From G964291335 sp964291335 (GTDB lineage: Bacteria; Chloroflexota; Dehalococcoidia; Lucifugimonadales; UBA3495), in the NCBI GenBank assembly GCA_964291335.2, contig OZ219749.1, forward strand, positions 186,001 to 250,000: a stretch of DNA of 64,000 bases, in the 5' to 3' direction. Shown in pieces: positions 8,631 to 16,504 of the stretch. Position numbers and translations under genes: made by a program. Under the pieces are notes generated by a model. The model was not told where the DNA came from. It did no database searches and saw only the letters and a program-made list of their open reading frames with translations. Numbering within the stretch: position 1 is the first letter of the stretch; each line of letters begins with the position of its first letter.

Positions 8631-9508
8631 AACCCTCCCCACCGGCTCTTGGGGCAAAGCAATTTCCGGCAATCTGCTTAATCCTGTTGGCGGCGCTTGT
8701 CCTGATTGCCCTGTCCGGCTGCTTTCAGCCAATCGAGCGGCCAGGCTCAACGGTTTCCATTGCCCTGCCCCCGGCAGCGTCCCCTACGCCTACTGCCGCG
8801 TCCACACTGACACCAACGGCGACGGCTGTTCCCGTTAGCCTGCCAACCCCCATACCCAGCCCCACGGCCCGGCCGACGGCCACGCCAACGCCGACAGCCA
8901 CAGCTACCCCCAACCCTACGCCCACGCCGACCATCACACCGGCGCCCACGCCAACGGCCACTCCCACCCCAGCGGCCACCCCCACGCCAATGGCGGTAAA
9001 ACTGCCGGACCTGGTAGTAGAGTCGCCCCTGGACCGAAGTATCGTCCGAGAGGATTCGGTAACTATAACCGGCACCACCGATGTCGGGGCGTCGGTAAGC
9101 GTACAGGGCCGCGCCGTGGCCGTCGGTGAACAGGGGCGTTTTCAGATAACCGTACCGGTATCGCCCGGGGTCAATAATCTCAATGTGATAGCCATCGACG
9201 CTGAAGGCAACCGAAGCACCCAACCTATGACCATAACCTATTTGCCTCCGGAACCCTTCTTCCTTAACGTTGCCGAACCCGGCGACCGGGTAGTGTTGGA
9301 TCCCGAAATCCGACTATGGGGGCGAACTTCCCCCGACGCCGTCGTTACGGTCAACGGCGTATCTATTTCGGTGGACGAGCTGGGCATCTTCGCCACCACT
9401 GTTACTTTGCATCGGGGCGATAACGTGATTATTGTGCTGGCCACTGCCTCCACCGGGGAAACTATGGAGCGACGGGTAAATATCGCCTACATCGAAAATT
9501 CCGGTTAG
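8627..9508 (+). CDS. Secreted lipoprotein with Thr/Pro linker and Ig-like domains
   Basis: This 293-residue protein starts with the ATG that overlaps the kinase stop (ATGA). A signal peptide ends in the lipobox ALSGC (Cys about residue 31). A low-complexity linker of about 80 residues made of Pro, Thr and Ala follows, typical of Chloroflexota surface proteins. Two beta-sandwich modules follow (about 125-205 and 206-290), each with a TITGTTDVGASVSVQG or LWGRTSPDAVVTVNG segment, resembling glucodextranase-B/Big-type domains. It shares an operon with the two-component pair, so it may be its target or an accessory sensor. Function is not known. Confidence 0.75.
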   Translation: MKPSPPALGAKQFPAICLILLAALVLIALSGCFQPIERPGSTVSIALPPAASPTPTAASTLTPTATAVPVSLPTPIPSPTARPTATPTPTATATPNPTPTPTITPAPTPTATPTPAATPTPMAVKLPDLVVESPLDRSIVREDSVTITGTTDVGASVSVQGRAVAVGEQGRFQITVPVSPGVNNLNVIAIDAEGNRSTQPMTITYLPPEPFFLNVAEPGDRVVLDPEIRLWGRTSPDAVVTVNGVSISVDELGIFATTVTLHRGDNVIIVLATASTGETMERRVNIAYIENSG

Positions 9509-9567
9509 CCGGCAAGGGCCAGGCTTTCCCCGCCCCGGTTTTTGCCCGGGCAGCCACGCTGCCGCCC

Positions 9568-10464
9568 CTACTGAACCGACGGCGTCGGCAAACCGGGAAC
9601 GTTGACCGGCACACAACCCAGAGTGTGGCGAGTGGTAAAGAACAGGGTCTTCCAGTCGGCTCCGCCGAAGGCCACGTTGGTGGTGGCCGGGGCCCCGTGG
9701 TTGATAACGCCCAGGTGAACGCCCGAAGGGGCAATGACCCAGATGCCGCCGGAGCCGCCGCAGTAAACGTTGCCTTCACGGTCCACTTTCATCCCGTCCG
9801 GGCTGCCGGGCCGCTCCCCGTTCAAGTCGCAAAACACCCGGTCAGTAGCCAGCAGGGGCATACCATTAGCTTCCAGGTCAAAGGCGCGGATCTGGCGCCG
9901 CCGGGTATCGTTAACGTAGAGGACGCTTTCGTCGGGCGAGAAGGCCAGGCCGTTGGGTCGGGTGAAGTCCCAGACAACCAGGGTAATGGTTCCCAGGTCC
10001 GGTGTAACGTGGTAAACCCCGTTAACATCCAGATCCAGCCCCGGCGCCGGAAAACCCGGGTCGGTGAAGTAAATGCTGCCATCGGATTTGACGATTACGT
10101 CGTTGGGGCGGTTCAACCGGCGGCCCCGATAGCTGCCGGCCACCACGGTTATGCTTCCATCTGGTTCTCGCCGGGTAACCCGACGGGTCTGGTGCTCACA
10201 AGCCAGCAGACGCCCCTGCCAGTCGCGGGTCAGACCGTTGGCCCGGTTGGTGGGCGCCGAGTAAAGGGTTACCCCTTCATTTTCAGCCCACTTCATCCTT
10301 CGGTCGTTATGAATGTCGCTGAACAACAGGTAATTGCCCTCCCGCCACCACAGCGGGCCTTCTGCCGGGCCATTGTCCCCACCGTACCCGCTGCCCAACT
10401 CGCGAATTTCAGCGTTCAGGTCAATAACTTCCGTCAACCCGGTCGTCAACTGTTCTATTGGCAT
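9568..10464 (-). CDS. SMP-30/gluconolactonase-like beta-propeller protein
   Basis: This 298-residue protein has the SMP-30/LRE blade motifs: EGPLWWREGNYLLFSDI, RPNDVIVKSDGSIYFTDPGF, RPNGLAFSPDESVLYVND and GSPDGMKVDREGNVYCGG. The conserved Glu, Asn and Asp residues of these motifs bind the metal in sugar lactonases. Members hydrolyse gluconolactone or other lactones, or organophosphates. No signal peptide is obvious, suggesting a cytosolic enzyme. The substrate cannot be fixed. It stands alone, convergent with the lipoprotein operon. Confidence 0.85.
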   Translation of the reverse strand: MPIEQLTTGLTEVIDLNAEIRELGSGYGGDNGPAEGPLWWREGNYLLFSDIHNDRRMKWAENEGVTLYSAPTNRANGLTRDWQGRLLACEHQTRRVTRREPDGSITVVAGSYRGRRLNRPNDVIVKSDGSIYFTDPGFPAPGLDLDVNGVYHVTPDLGTITLVVWDFTRPNGLAFSPDESVLYVNDTRRRQIRAFDLEANGMPLLATDRVFCDLNGERPGSPDGMKVDREGNVYCGGSGGIWVIAPSGVHLGVINHGAPATTNVAFGGADWKTLFFTTRHTLGCVPVNVPGLPTPSVQ

Positions 10465-11210
10465 AATAGCCTCCTTTGGTTATTGCGGAACTCGCCGAGC
10501 GTTCCCGGCGCCGTTCCATAAATGGAACGCTTAAGGGAAGTGGAACCCGCAACCCAACCGGCGCCGGTTGCCCGACGTCGGCGGCCTCTGACAGCATTCC
10601 CAAAGCGGCAATGCCGGGCTTCGCCGCCCCGGCATTATACGTTAAGCCCGGGGAAAATACTCTTTTTTGGGCCGGTAAATACCTTGCACGCAAAGCTGCC
10701 AGTGGGATTTAATGACTGCAACGTAGCAGGCAGGTGCGGCTGGGCAGTGGGGAATCGCCCTTGGGGGGCGCTACGGGGAATTCGTGAGTGGAGGTGGGTA
10801 GCAAGAGAATGGTATTGACCCTGTGGGAGGTCACGGCCCTTACTAACGAGGGTGCGTAATAGCAGGTTGCATTGCGGTCAATTGCCGCACCAGCAGACCC
10901 CCAGCGGCTTTTCCAGCAGGACTTCCCGTTGCCCGAGAGAGTGGCCTGGCTGCCGGTTTTTGTTCATCAGGAATATTACATCCATTTCAAGGCTATGGCC
11001 CGATTTTAACGGGCCGACCGCCACCGGAAAGCCACCCCGGCTCCTTCTTCCAGACGCCACGGCAGGGCTGCGGAAATGCGCCAGGGATAAACTGCAACTC
11101 TCCGGGGCGCAAAACGCCCTGGAGTGACCGTACACTTTCCCATCAGTCGGAATAAGTGAATGGGATGCGGCGCAAAAACCCATCTTTGGAATTAAGGAGT
11201 AAGGCTGATA
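10465..11210. other. Long intergenic region without a convincing gene
   Basis: About 750 bases. A GC-rich inverted repeat with AATGCCGGG (10610-10618) and CCCGGCATT (10628-10636) is the clearest structure, followed by AT-richer sequence with a run of T near 10662. Open frames present are Arg/Pro/Ala-rich and look like chance frames. Confidence 0.5.
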
Positions 11211-11810
11211 ATGATCACACGCATAGACCCCGACCTTCAGATACGGCTGAAGCAGGCCGAGCAAGCGGAAACCACGGTGCAGCGGCTGAACTCGCTGGCT
11301 GCGGAGGCCCCCACGCTCCGAATGGAACTGGCCCGCGCCCAACGCCAGCAGACCTGGGACCGAAGCCGCAGAAACGCCCTGGAGCAGGCGGAGCAGCGCA
11401 TGAGCAATGCTTGCCACCGCCAGGAAAATGTGCCCCAGATGCTGAACGAGATTTACAACCTGGTGGCCGCCCTTTACAAGCAGTTCAAAGACATCGACTC
11501 CCAGCGGCACGCCGCTTTCGAGTACATGTCGGAAGTGGACCAGGTGGACCATGAAGAGGAGCTGACCAAGGCTCAGGCAGAGCAGATTGCCCTGGGCCGG
11601 GACGGCAGCAGCGTCGAGTACGTGGTGGCCGCACACCATGGCCCCTCCAGGGTTCGGCACCTGATGGAGGAACACTACCCCGACTTTAACTTCCTGAAGG
11701 ACTGCGACCTGGAAGGCACCATGCGCCGGGACATAGCTCGTTTCGTCCTGTCCCACGTCCTGCCGCCGGAAGAGGTGTCCGCCATGATTTCCCGCATCCG
11801 CGACGAATAG
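11211..11810 (+). CDS. Coiled-coil protein of unknown function
   Basis: The 199-residue product begins after an AAGGAG-like site at about 11194-11201. Residues 8-105 are strongly helical and charged (RLKQAEQAETTVQRL, RNALEQAEQRMSNA), predicting a coiled coil. A second part contains YVVAAHHGPSRVRHLMEEHYPDF and ends VLPPEEVSAMISRIRDE. No signal peptide or membrane segment is present. I do not recognise the family. It is monocistronic. Confidence 0.6.
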   Translation: MITRIDPDLQIRLKQAEQAETTVQRLNSLAAEAPTLRMELARAQRQQTWDRSRRNALEQAEQRMSNACHRQENVPQMLNEIYNLVAALYKQFKDIDSQRHAAFEYMSEVDQVDHEEELTKAQAEQIALGRDGSSVEYVVAAHHGPSRVRHLMEEHYPDFNFLKDCDLEGTMRRDIARFVLSHVLPPEEVSAMISRIRDE

Positions 11811-11860
11811 TCCCGGCGCGCGAAAGGCAACGGTTTACCCGCCGGATACGGCATTGCCGG

Positions 11861-11894
11861 CAAGGGCCCCGGGGACAACTTCCCGGGGCCCTTG
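11861..11894. terminator. GC-rich hairpin behind the coiled-coil gene
   Basis: A perfect 13-bp inverted repeat, CAAGGGCCCCGGG against CCCGGGGCCCTTG, with an 8-base loop. No U-run follows, so it may stop transcripts only with Rho or act as an mRNA 3' stabiliser. Confidence 0.5.
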
Positions 11895-12026
11895 CTATTG
11901 CCGGCAGTCAAACAAGGGGCTGGCAACGGCGGCGGCCCCTGCGAACTGCCGGCCGCCGGTTGCCCTAATGGGCCGGGCAGCCTATACTCACCCGGCCAGA
12001 GCCAGATTAACCGGAAGAGACAAGCC

Positions 12027-12947
12027 GTGCGTATCTGTTCCCTGCTGCCCAGCGCCACCGAGATTGTCTATGCCCTGGGGCTGGGCGACCAACTGGTAGG
12101 CGTATCCCACGCCTGCGATTACCCGAAAGAGGCCCGCACCAAGCCGGTGGTCAGCCGCAGCGTCCGCAGCGTGTCCCACCTGGGCAGCCATGAGATTGAC
12201 CGCATCATCCGTCAGGCTCGGGAAAACAACAACCCGGTACACTGGATTGACGCCGACCGGCTGCGGGAACTGCGCCCCGATTTAATCATAACCCAGGAAA
12301 TCTGCGAGGTATGCGCCATCGACCAGGGATCGGTCTATGCCACCGTGGCCCGGCGCCTGGACTATCAGCCGCAGATTATCGTAACCCGCCCGGTAGGGCT
12401 TGAAGCGATCTACCGCAACATTCTAAATATTGCTACCGCCGCCGCCGTGCCGGAACGGGGACAGGCTTTGGTGCAGCAACTGCGGGAAAGGGCCCAACGG
12501 GTGGCCGCCGCCATTCCCGGGCCTGCCCGACGGCCCAGGGTACTCTGCCTTGACTGGCTGTCCCCCCTGCGCAACACCGGCCAGTGGACCCCTGAATTGG
12601 TGGCTTTGGCCGGCGGCGAGGAAGGGCTGGCGGAAAAATGGGGCAAGTCCCGCGAAATCGGCTGGGACGAGGCGCTGGCATACCAGCCCGACTACCTGAT
12701 GGTGATGCCCTGCGCCTTTGACCTGGCTCGTGCTGATCAAGAGGCCCGGGAACACCTCTATTCCCACCCGGTCTGGCCGGAGCTTAAGGCAGTGCAGCAA
12801 GGCGAAGTGTATCTTTTCGATGGATTGATTCCCAGCCGCCACGGCCCCCGGGTGCTGGATGTGCTGGAAGGCCTGGCCGAGGTTTTGTACCCGGAACGGT
12901 GCGCCGGACTGGCCCCGCCCGGCATTTTCCGAAAGGCCCAACTGTAG
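12027..12947 (+). CDS. BtuF-like periplasmic substrate-binding protein
   Basis: This 306-residue protein is predicted to start with GTG at 12027. It then opens RICSLLPSATEIVYALGLGDQLVGVSHACDYP, the standard start of the class III (BtuF/FhuD) binding domain used for cobalamin or siderophores. Further family segments are DLIITQEICEVCAI and RVLCLDWLSPL. The chosen start gives no signal peptide, so it may be a cytosolic homologue, which is common for orphan members, or the start may be upstream. No BtuC or BtuD gene lies nearby. Cobalamin as ligand is only one option. Confidence 0.75.
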   Translation: MRICSLLPSATEIVYALGLGDQLVGVSHACDYPKEARTKPVVSRSVRSVSHLGSHEIDRIIRQARENNNPVHWIDADRLRELRPDLIITQEICEVCAIDQGSVYATVARRLDYQPQIIVTRPVGLEAIYRNILNIATAAAVPERGQALVQQLRERAQRVAAAIPGPARRPRVLCLDWLSPLRNTGQWTPELVALAGGEEGLAEKWGKSREIGWDEALAYQPDYLMVMPCAFDLARADQEAREHLYSHPVWPELKAVQQGEVYLFDGLIPSRHGPRVLDVLEGLAEVLYPERCAGLAPPGIFRKAQL

Positions 12948-13609
12948 CATATAGCAGCGGCCCGGCAAGGTTCCGTCTGTCGGGTTTCTTAAAACGGAGC
13001 AACCGGCTGAACTGGTGCGCTGACCTATGCTGTTCCCGGCGGCCGGCTTTCACCGGGTTGGCAAGTTCCGGGCCGCCTGAAACGGAACACCCCCAGTCCC
13101 CAAGCCGGGGCGCCCGGCTCGGGAGGGAATATGCTCTCTATATGGTTGAACTGCAACACGGCCCTGACCGCTGCCCCGGCGTCGCTGACGGTGTGCGCGA
13201 CCGGGCGTTGCGGATGACCCAGGGCCCGGGCTGAACCCGGCAAAACCACGCCGGCGTCTGGCAGGGCGGCTGGGTTAGCCCCATCGCACACCTGACCTTT
13301 CCGGTTCTGGAAGGCCCCGACGCCATGCCTTAAATGCCGTTCTGATTGACCCGCGCCTGGTGGCCTGGAATACCGGCAATATATACCCGGCAGTGGGTTT
13401 TGACGCGGCAACGCAGGCAATGTCCAGCCCCCGCCGGACTCCTGCCGCTGGTTAAGGGGCAGCAACACGCCGAAAGTGAGGCTGCCCACGCCCCAATAGG
13501 CCCGGCCGAGCCTCGCAGTCAGCCAGGAAGTTGACCGGCAGCGCCGCTTCCCGCGCCTTAACGCTTCAGGGAAATTGCCATCCCGAACAACCAGCCCGGC
13601 CATGCCGTT
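12948..13609. other. Intergenic, nothing recognised
   Basis: About 660 GC-rich bases. The minus-strand frame 13025-13603 is Gly/Arg/Pro-rich, without a fold signature, and is not accepted as a gene. Confidence 0.4.
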
Positions 13610-13790
13610 CTATTTATCAGGAAGCTCGGCGTAGAGGTGTCCATTGCGGGCGGTTACCTGGAAAGAGTACATCTGGGCGGAAGGGCCATTGATGCAGTTG
13701 CCGGTAAAGTATTCAAACCGCCAGCCGTGCGAGGGACACATAAAGCAGGTATCCTCCAGGTTAAATGTCTTACATTGTCTATAGTGTAAA
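13610..13790 (-). pseudogene. Rieske [2Fe-2S] protein, C-terminal remnant
   Basis: Reading minus from about 13775 to the TAG at 13610-13612 gives a tail with FNLEDTCFMCPSHGWRFEYF, then TGNCINGPSAQMYSFQVTA and a normal end. CPSHGW is the second cluster-binding motif (C-x-x-H) of Rieske proteins. The first motif (C-x-H) and everything before it are absent. The similarity ends where the island-type sequence begins, so the gene appears cut by insertion or deletion at the island edge. No start codon serves the remnant. Confidence 0.7.
13769..13790. other. Candidate island attachment/junction site
   Basis: TTACA (13770-13774) and TGTAA (13785-13789) form an imperfect palindrome around TTGTCTATAG, exactly where the Rieske homology stops. 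Recombinase core sites often look like this. No integrase gene is in the window, and the matching right-hand copy would lie outside it. Confidence 0.35.
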
Positions 13791-14001
13791 CGGCGTTCAT
13801 GTAGATATAAAAGAGAACCTCAGTTCGGGATTAAAGTCAGGGAAGTGTATATTGCGCAGTGCGGTGTTTATCCAGAGGAATGGCAAAAGGAATGGCAGAA
13901 AATCATTGGCGTATCCCTCTGAAAAGTCGACTTTACTAGGGTAAAGTGTGTGCTTTTCTGTCTGTGTTCTCCTCAGTAAGGTCCCCGGATTTGAGGGCAA
14001 T

Positions 14002-14811
14002 TCAGATCCCGCAGTGGCCTTCGCACTCGTTGATGAAGCCGTTGGCTTCCACTGAGTTCCGGTCTTTTTCCAGCGCTTCCAGCAGAGGTATTCGGCGGTG
14101 GTGCAGGTAAGCTTTCTTGCGGAACATTCTTCCGGCGTTGTGCTTTTCCGTTCGGAGCTGCCGGTCAAGCTCCACTGCTTCTTCGAATAGCTTGGGGTCC
14201 GATTCTTTCACGTCCAGCCAGCTCTTTGAGCTGCGGAACGGGCATGCAATGCACGCGCTGCGGGACAGGGTCCGGTCAGGGTAGTTCTGCTCAAACCACC
14301 GAAGGCAATCCTGCCGGGACATGGGGACATTATCCACCAGGGGGTAGCGGTGGCCGATCCACCAGTTGCGGCTGCTTTTGACCCGGGCGATCTCGTCGGT
14401 GGTAATCCCCAGCCACATTTCGACCCAGGCGCCGTCGGGCAGGTTTTCCCGGGGTTCGGCGCCGAGCAGTTCCCGGGATTTCCGGATGATCGGGTCCAGT
14501 TTGTAATTCTTGGTGCACTGCCGCCAGTTGATGCCGGCGGGAGTTCCGTCCTGCTCCGCCAGGTAGGCGGGGATGGTCAGCCAGGGCTTGCCCTGCGCGT
14601 TGAGGCCGTTGGTTACGTCTTCCCTGAGACTGCGGCCGTTATCTACTTTCAGGATTGGAAAGGATACCTGTTCCTTCAGCCATTGCAGGGTTTGATAGAC
14701 CCCGGCCGGTTCCCAGTGGGTATCGGCGAAGATGGCGTAGTCGGGACGATGGGTGAATCGTCCGGCTTCGGCCATCAGGCACATTACGGTGCTTTGGACG
14801 CCGCCGCCCAA
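14002..14811 (-). CDS. D1: PP-loop (PAPS-reductase/DndC-like) protein
   Basis: An ATP-pyrophosphatase-fold protein of the PAPS reductase-like family. The PP-loop is LGGGVQSTVM at the very start, so the TTG at 14811 would remove the first beta strand (ILS) present in homologues. The same frame stays open upstream into gene C1, through a possible -1 frameshift site at 14871-14877. Later motifs are FADTHWEP and QCTKNYKLDPI. Four cysteines form CIACP (about residue 203) and the C-terminal ECEGHCGI, which could hold a 4Fe-4S cluster as in DndC (inference). It is the last gene of cassette 1. The homologous domain in cassette 2 is fused to its C protein. Confidence 0.8.
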   Translation of the reverse strand: MGGGVQSTVMCLMAEAGRFTHRPDYAIFADTHWEPAGVYQTLQWLKEQVSFPILKVDNGRSLREDVTNGLNAQGKPWLTIPAYLAEQDGTPAGINWRQCTKNYKLDPIIRKSRELLGAEPRENLPDGAWVEMWLGITTDEIARVKSSRNWWIGHRYPLVDNVPMSRQDCLRWFEQNYPDRTLSRSACIACPFRSSKSWLDVKESDPKLFEEAVELDRQLRTEKHNAGRMFRKKAYLHHRRIPLLEALEKDRNSVEANGFINECEGHCGI

Positions 14812-14852
14812 GCTGAGAATTCTGAGGGCTGGCTGCCGGCCGGTTTGGTTAT

Positions 14853-15668
14853 TCAGGTATCCGCCGGTCCTTTTGGGGGCTTGGCCTCCTCAACGACTCG
14901 GGCGAGAGTTTCGTCGGAGAGGGCTCCCAGGGAGGTGGTAGCGGCTTTGAGGTTCAGATTGCGCATCATCCGGTTGGGGTAGGGACGCTTGTAGAGATAC
15001 TCGTTTCCCGGTATGCGGGCCAGGTCGTAAATTTCGGCTGTTATGCGCGGATTGCTGGCGATATAGGGTCGGGCTAACAGCTGATGATAGAGTTCCACAT
15101 TATCAGCCATTTCGCTCAGGATGGACCGGGGGTCGGCGATGGAGTATTGGGCGGCTCGGTCGGCTAATTCGGTCAGCCACCACAGGCGGGCAGCGGCATT
15201 GTATTGCCGCATTTCGGAGCCGTATCCCAGGTAGTGTTCCCGGATCCATTCGCCGATTTTCCGTTTGTCTCTGGTGCTGCAGGGGGCTTTGTTGCTGTTG
15301 GTATGGTTCCACCGCCTGGTGGTGTATTGGAGCAGGCTGAAGCAGTTGATAGATGCCCAGAGGCAGTGATCGGCGGCGTCGGCGGGGGTAATGCCGGGGA
15401 TGGCTTCCCGGAGCCGGACGGCGTTTTCAGCGTCGGTCTGGTCGGTCTGGTTTTCTCCGCTGTTAAGCGGCGTCAGGTCCGCCTGTAGCGTAATTGTTCC
15501 TTCGTAGAGTTCTTCTATGGGTATTCCCTTGTCGGCATATCGGGTTTCCAGGATTGTTTTCAGATCCGTTGCTGAGGGGGTCAGGTAGAAAGTTTCGGGC
15601 TGTTCGAAAGCCAGCGTCTGTAGTTCACTGAATCCTTTGGGGCTGACTTTTGGTATGGTTCGATTCAT
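14853..15668 (-). CDS. C1: DUF6339-like protein
   Basis: A 271-residue soluble protein with no signal or membrane segment. The most distinctive segment is REHYLGYGSEMRQYNAAARL followed by WW and LTELADRAAQYS, which resembles DUF6339-type proteins as I remember them (moderate confidence). Its start ATG overlaps the B1 stop (ATGA). The C-terminus EEAKPPKGPADT runs over a slippery CCCAAAA (minus strand, 14871-14877) into the -1 frame of D1. The counterpart in cassette 2 is the N-terminal half of a C-D fusion, so C and D probably act as one unit. Confidence 0.65.
   Translation of the reverse strand: MNRTIPKVSPKGFSELQTLAFEQPETFYLTPSATDLKTILETRYADKGIPIEELYEGTITLQADLTPLNSGENQTDQTDAENAVRLREAIPGITPADAADHCLWASINCFSLLQYTTRRWNHTNSNKAPCSTRDKRKIGEWIREHYLGYGSEMRQYNAAARLWWLTELADRAAQYSIADPRSILSEMADNVELYHQLLARPYIASNPRITAEIYDLARIPGNEYLYKRPYPNRMMRNLNLKAATTSLGALSDETLARVVEEAKPPKGPADT
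14871..14890 (-). promoter_or_regulatory. Putative -1 frameshift signal joining C1 and D1
   Basis: On the minus strand an internal AGGAGG (14885-14890) lies 7 bases before C CCA AAA (14871-14877), read in the C1 frame. This is a canonical X-XXY-YYZ slippery heptamer. Slipping -1 leads directly into the D1 frame and yields a C1-D1 fusion equivalent to the natural fusion in cassette 2. A single-base assembly error in this homopolymer-rich spot would look the same. Confidence 0.5.
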
Positions 15669-16504
15669 TCCGGGTCGCCCTCCCGGTTCCGGAGTTGATA
15701 CCGGTTCAGGTCATTGAATGGATTGTTCAGCAAGATCTGGGAGGTCTTTTCGGGTTCGGATTCCTGCAGGTCGATGGAGTGGCGCTCTGCGAGTTTGATG
15801 ATTGTATCGACCCAACCGGGGGATATTTCGGCGGATTCTATTTTTTCTTCCCTGATTTTGTATATTGCAGTGAGCAGCGCGGTGTTGATTACTGTGGGGA
15901 TCGTCAGTTTGTTTCTGATTGATGCTTGCATTTCCCGGTATTCCCGGTCGTTGATGTGTATTTTGATCAACGGGTTTTCAGGGTCGGCTTCGCAGATTAC
16001 CGGCTCTTCTTTCGATCTTGGTCGATATTCAAAGATGCTGCCGATGTTCAGCGGTTTGGCGTTGACGTGGAACCGGTGGGTAACGTCCTGTGCCAGGGGT
16101 TCTCCCTCGTTCAGAATCGGTTTTGTGTTCCGGTAAAAGGGGTGGGCGGATACCGGGTCCAGGATGATTTGTTCCGCCGCGATCAGGTTTGGGTGGAGCT
16201 CGATGTTGTTCCTGATGTTTCCGTTCCGGATGACGCCGTTGATTATGGTGGTTCCCTTTTCCGCTTTCAGGTTTTCCTGATAGAGGGTGTCCGGGCAGTA
16301 GAGCATGGCAATGCACCGGGCTTTGTTTTCGGCCAGCAGTTTTTCCAGGGTTGTTTCCCTGATGTCGAAGGTGAGTTTGAAACGGAGTTCGTCCTGCTGG
16401 GTGTTTATGATTTCCAGGTAAGTATTGAATTCTCCGTTGGGGTAATGGTCGGATTCCGGGGTCAGGACGGGGTGGGTGAATCCCAGTTGGGGCAGACATC
16501 GCAT
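15665..16504 (-). CDS. B1: unknown protein of the ATPase/PP-loop cassette
   Basis: This 279-residue protein has no signal peptide or membrane segment. Its start overlaps the A1 stop by one base (TAATG) and its stop overlaps the C1 start (ATGA), so it is made together with both. A homologue of similar length (B2, 43986-44849) occupies the same place in cassette 2. Shared features are a phage-like FRxxLDIR/YFRADLP strand segment early, IIxxR/VIRNG segments in the middle, a charged I-x-I-x-I-x-D/N-P strand, and a C-terminal helical region with LLNNPFNDLNRY versus MENPLSLIINR. I do not recognise a catalytic motif. Confidence 0.7.
   Translation of the reverse strand: MRCLPQLGFTHPVLTPESDHYPNGEFNTYLEIINTQQDELRFKLTFDIRETTLEKLLAENKARCIAMLYCPDTLYQENLKAEKGTTIINGVIRNGNIRNNIELHPNLIAAEQIILDPVSAHPFYRNTKPILNEGEPLAQDVTHRFHVNAKPLNIGSIFEYRPRSKEEPVICEADPENPLIKIHINDREYREMQASIRNKLTIPTVINTALLTAIYKIREEKIESAEISPGWVDTIIKLAERHSIDLQESEPEKTSQILLNNPFNDLNRYQLRNREGDPE

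Noticed and set aside
13025..13603. 192-codon minus-strand frame before the Rieske remnant.
   Set aside because: Gly/Arg/Pro-rich, no fold features and no ribosome site. Probably chance.
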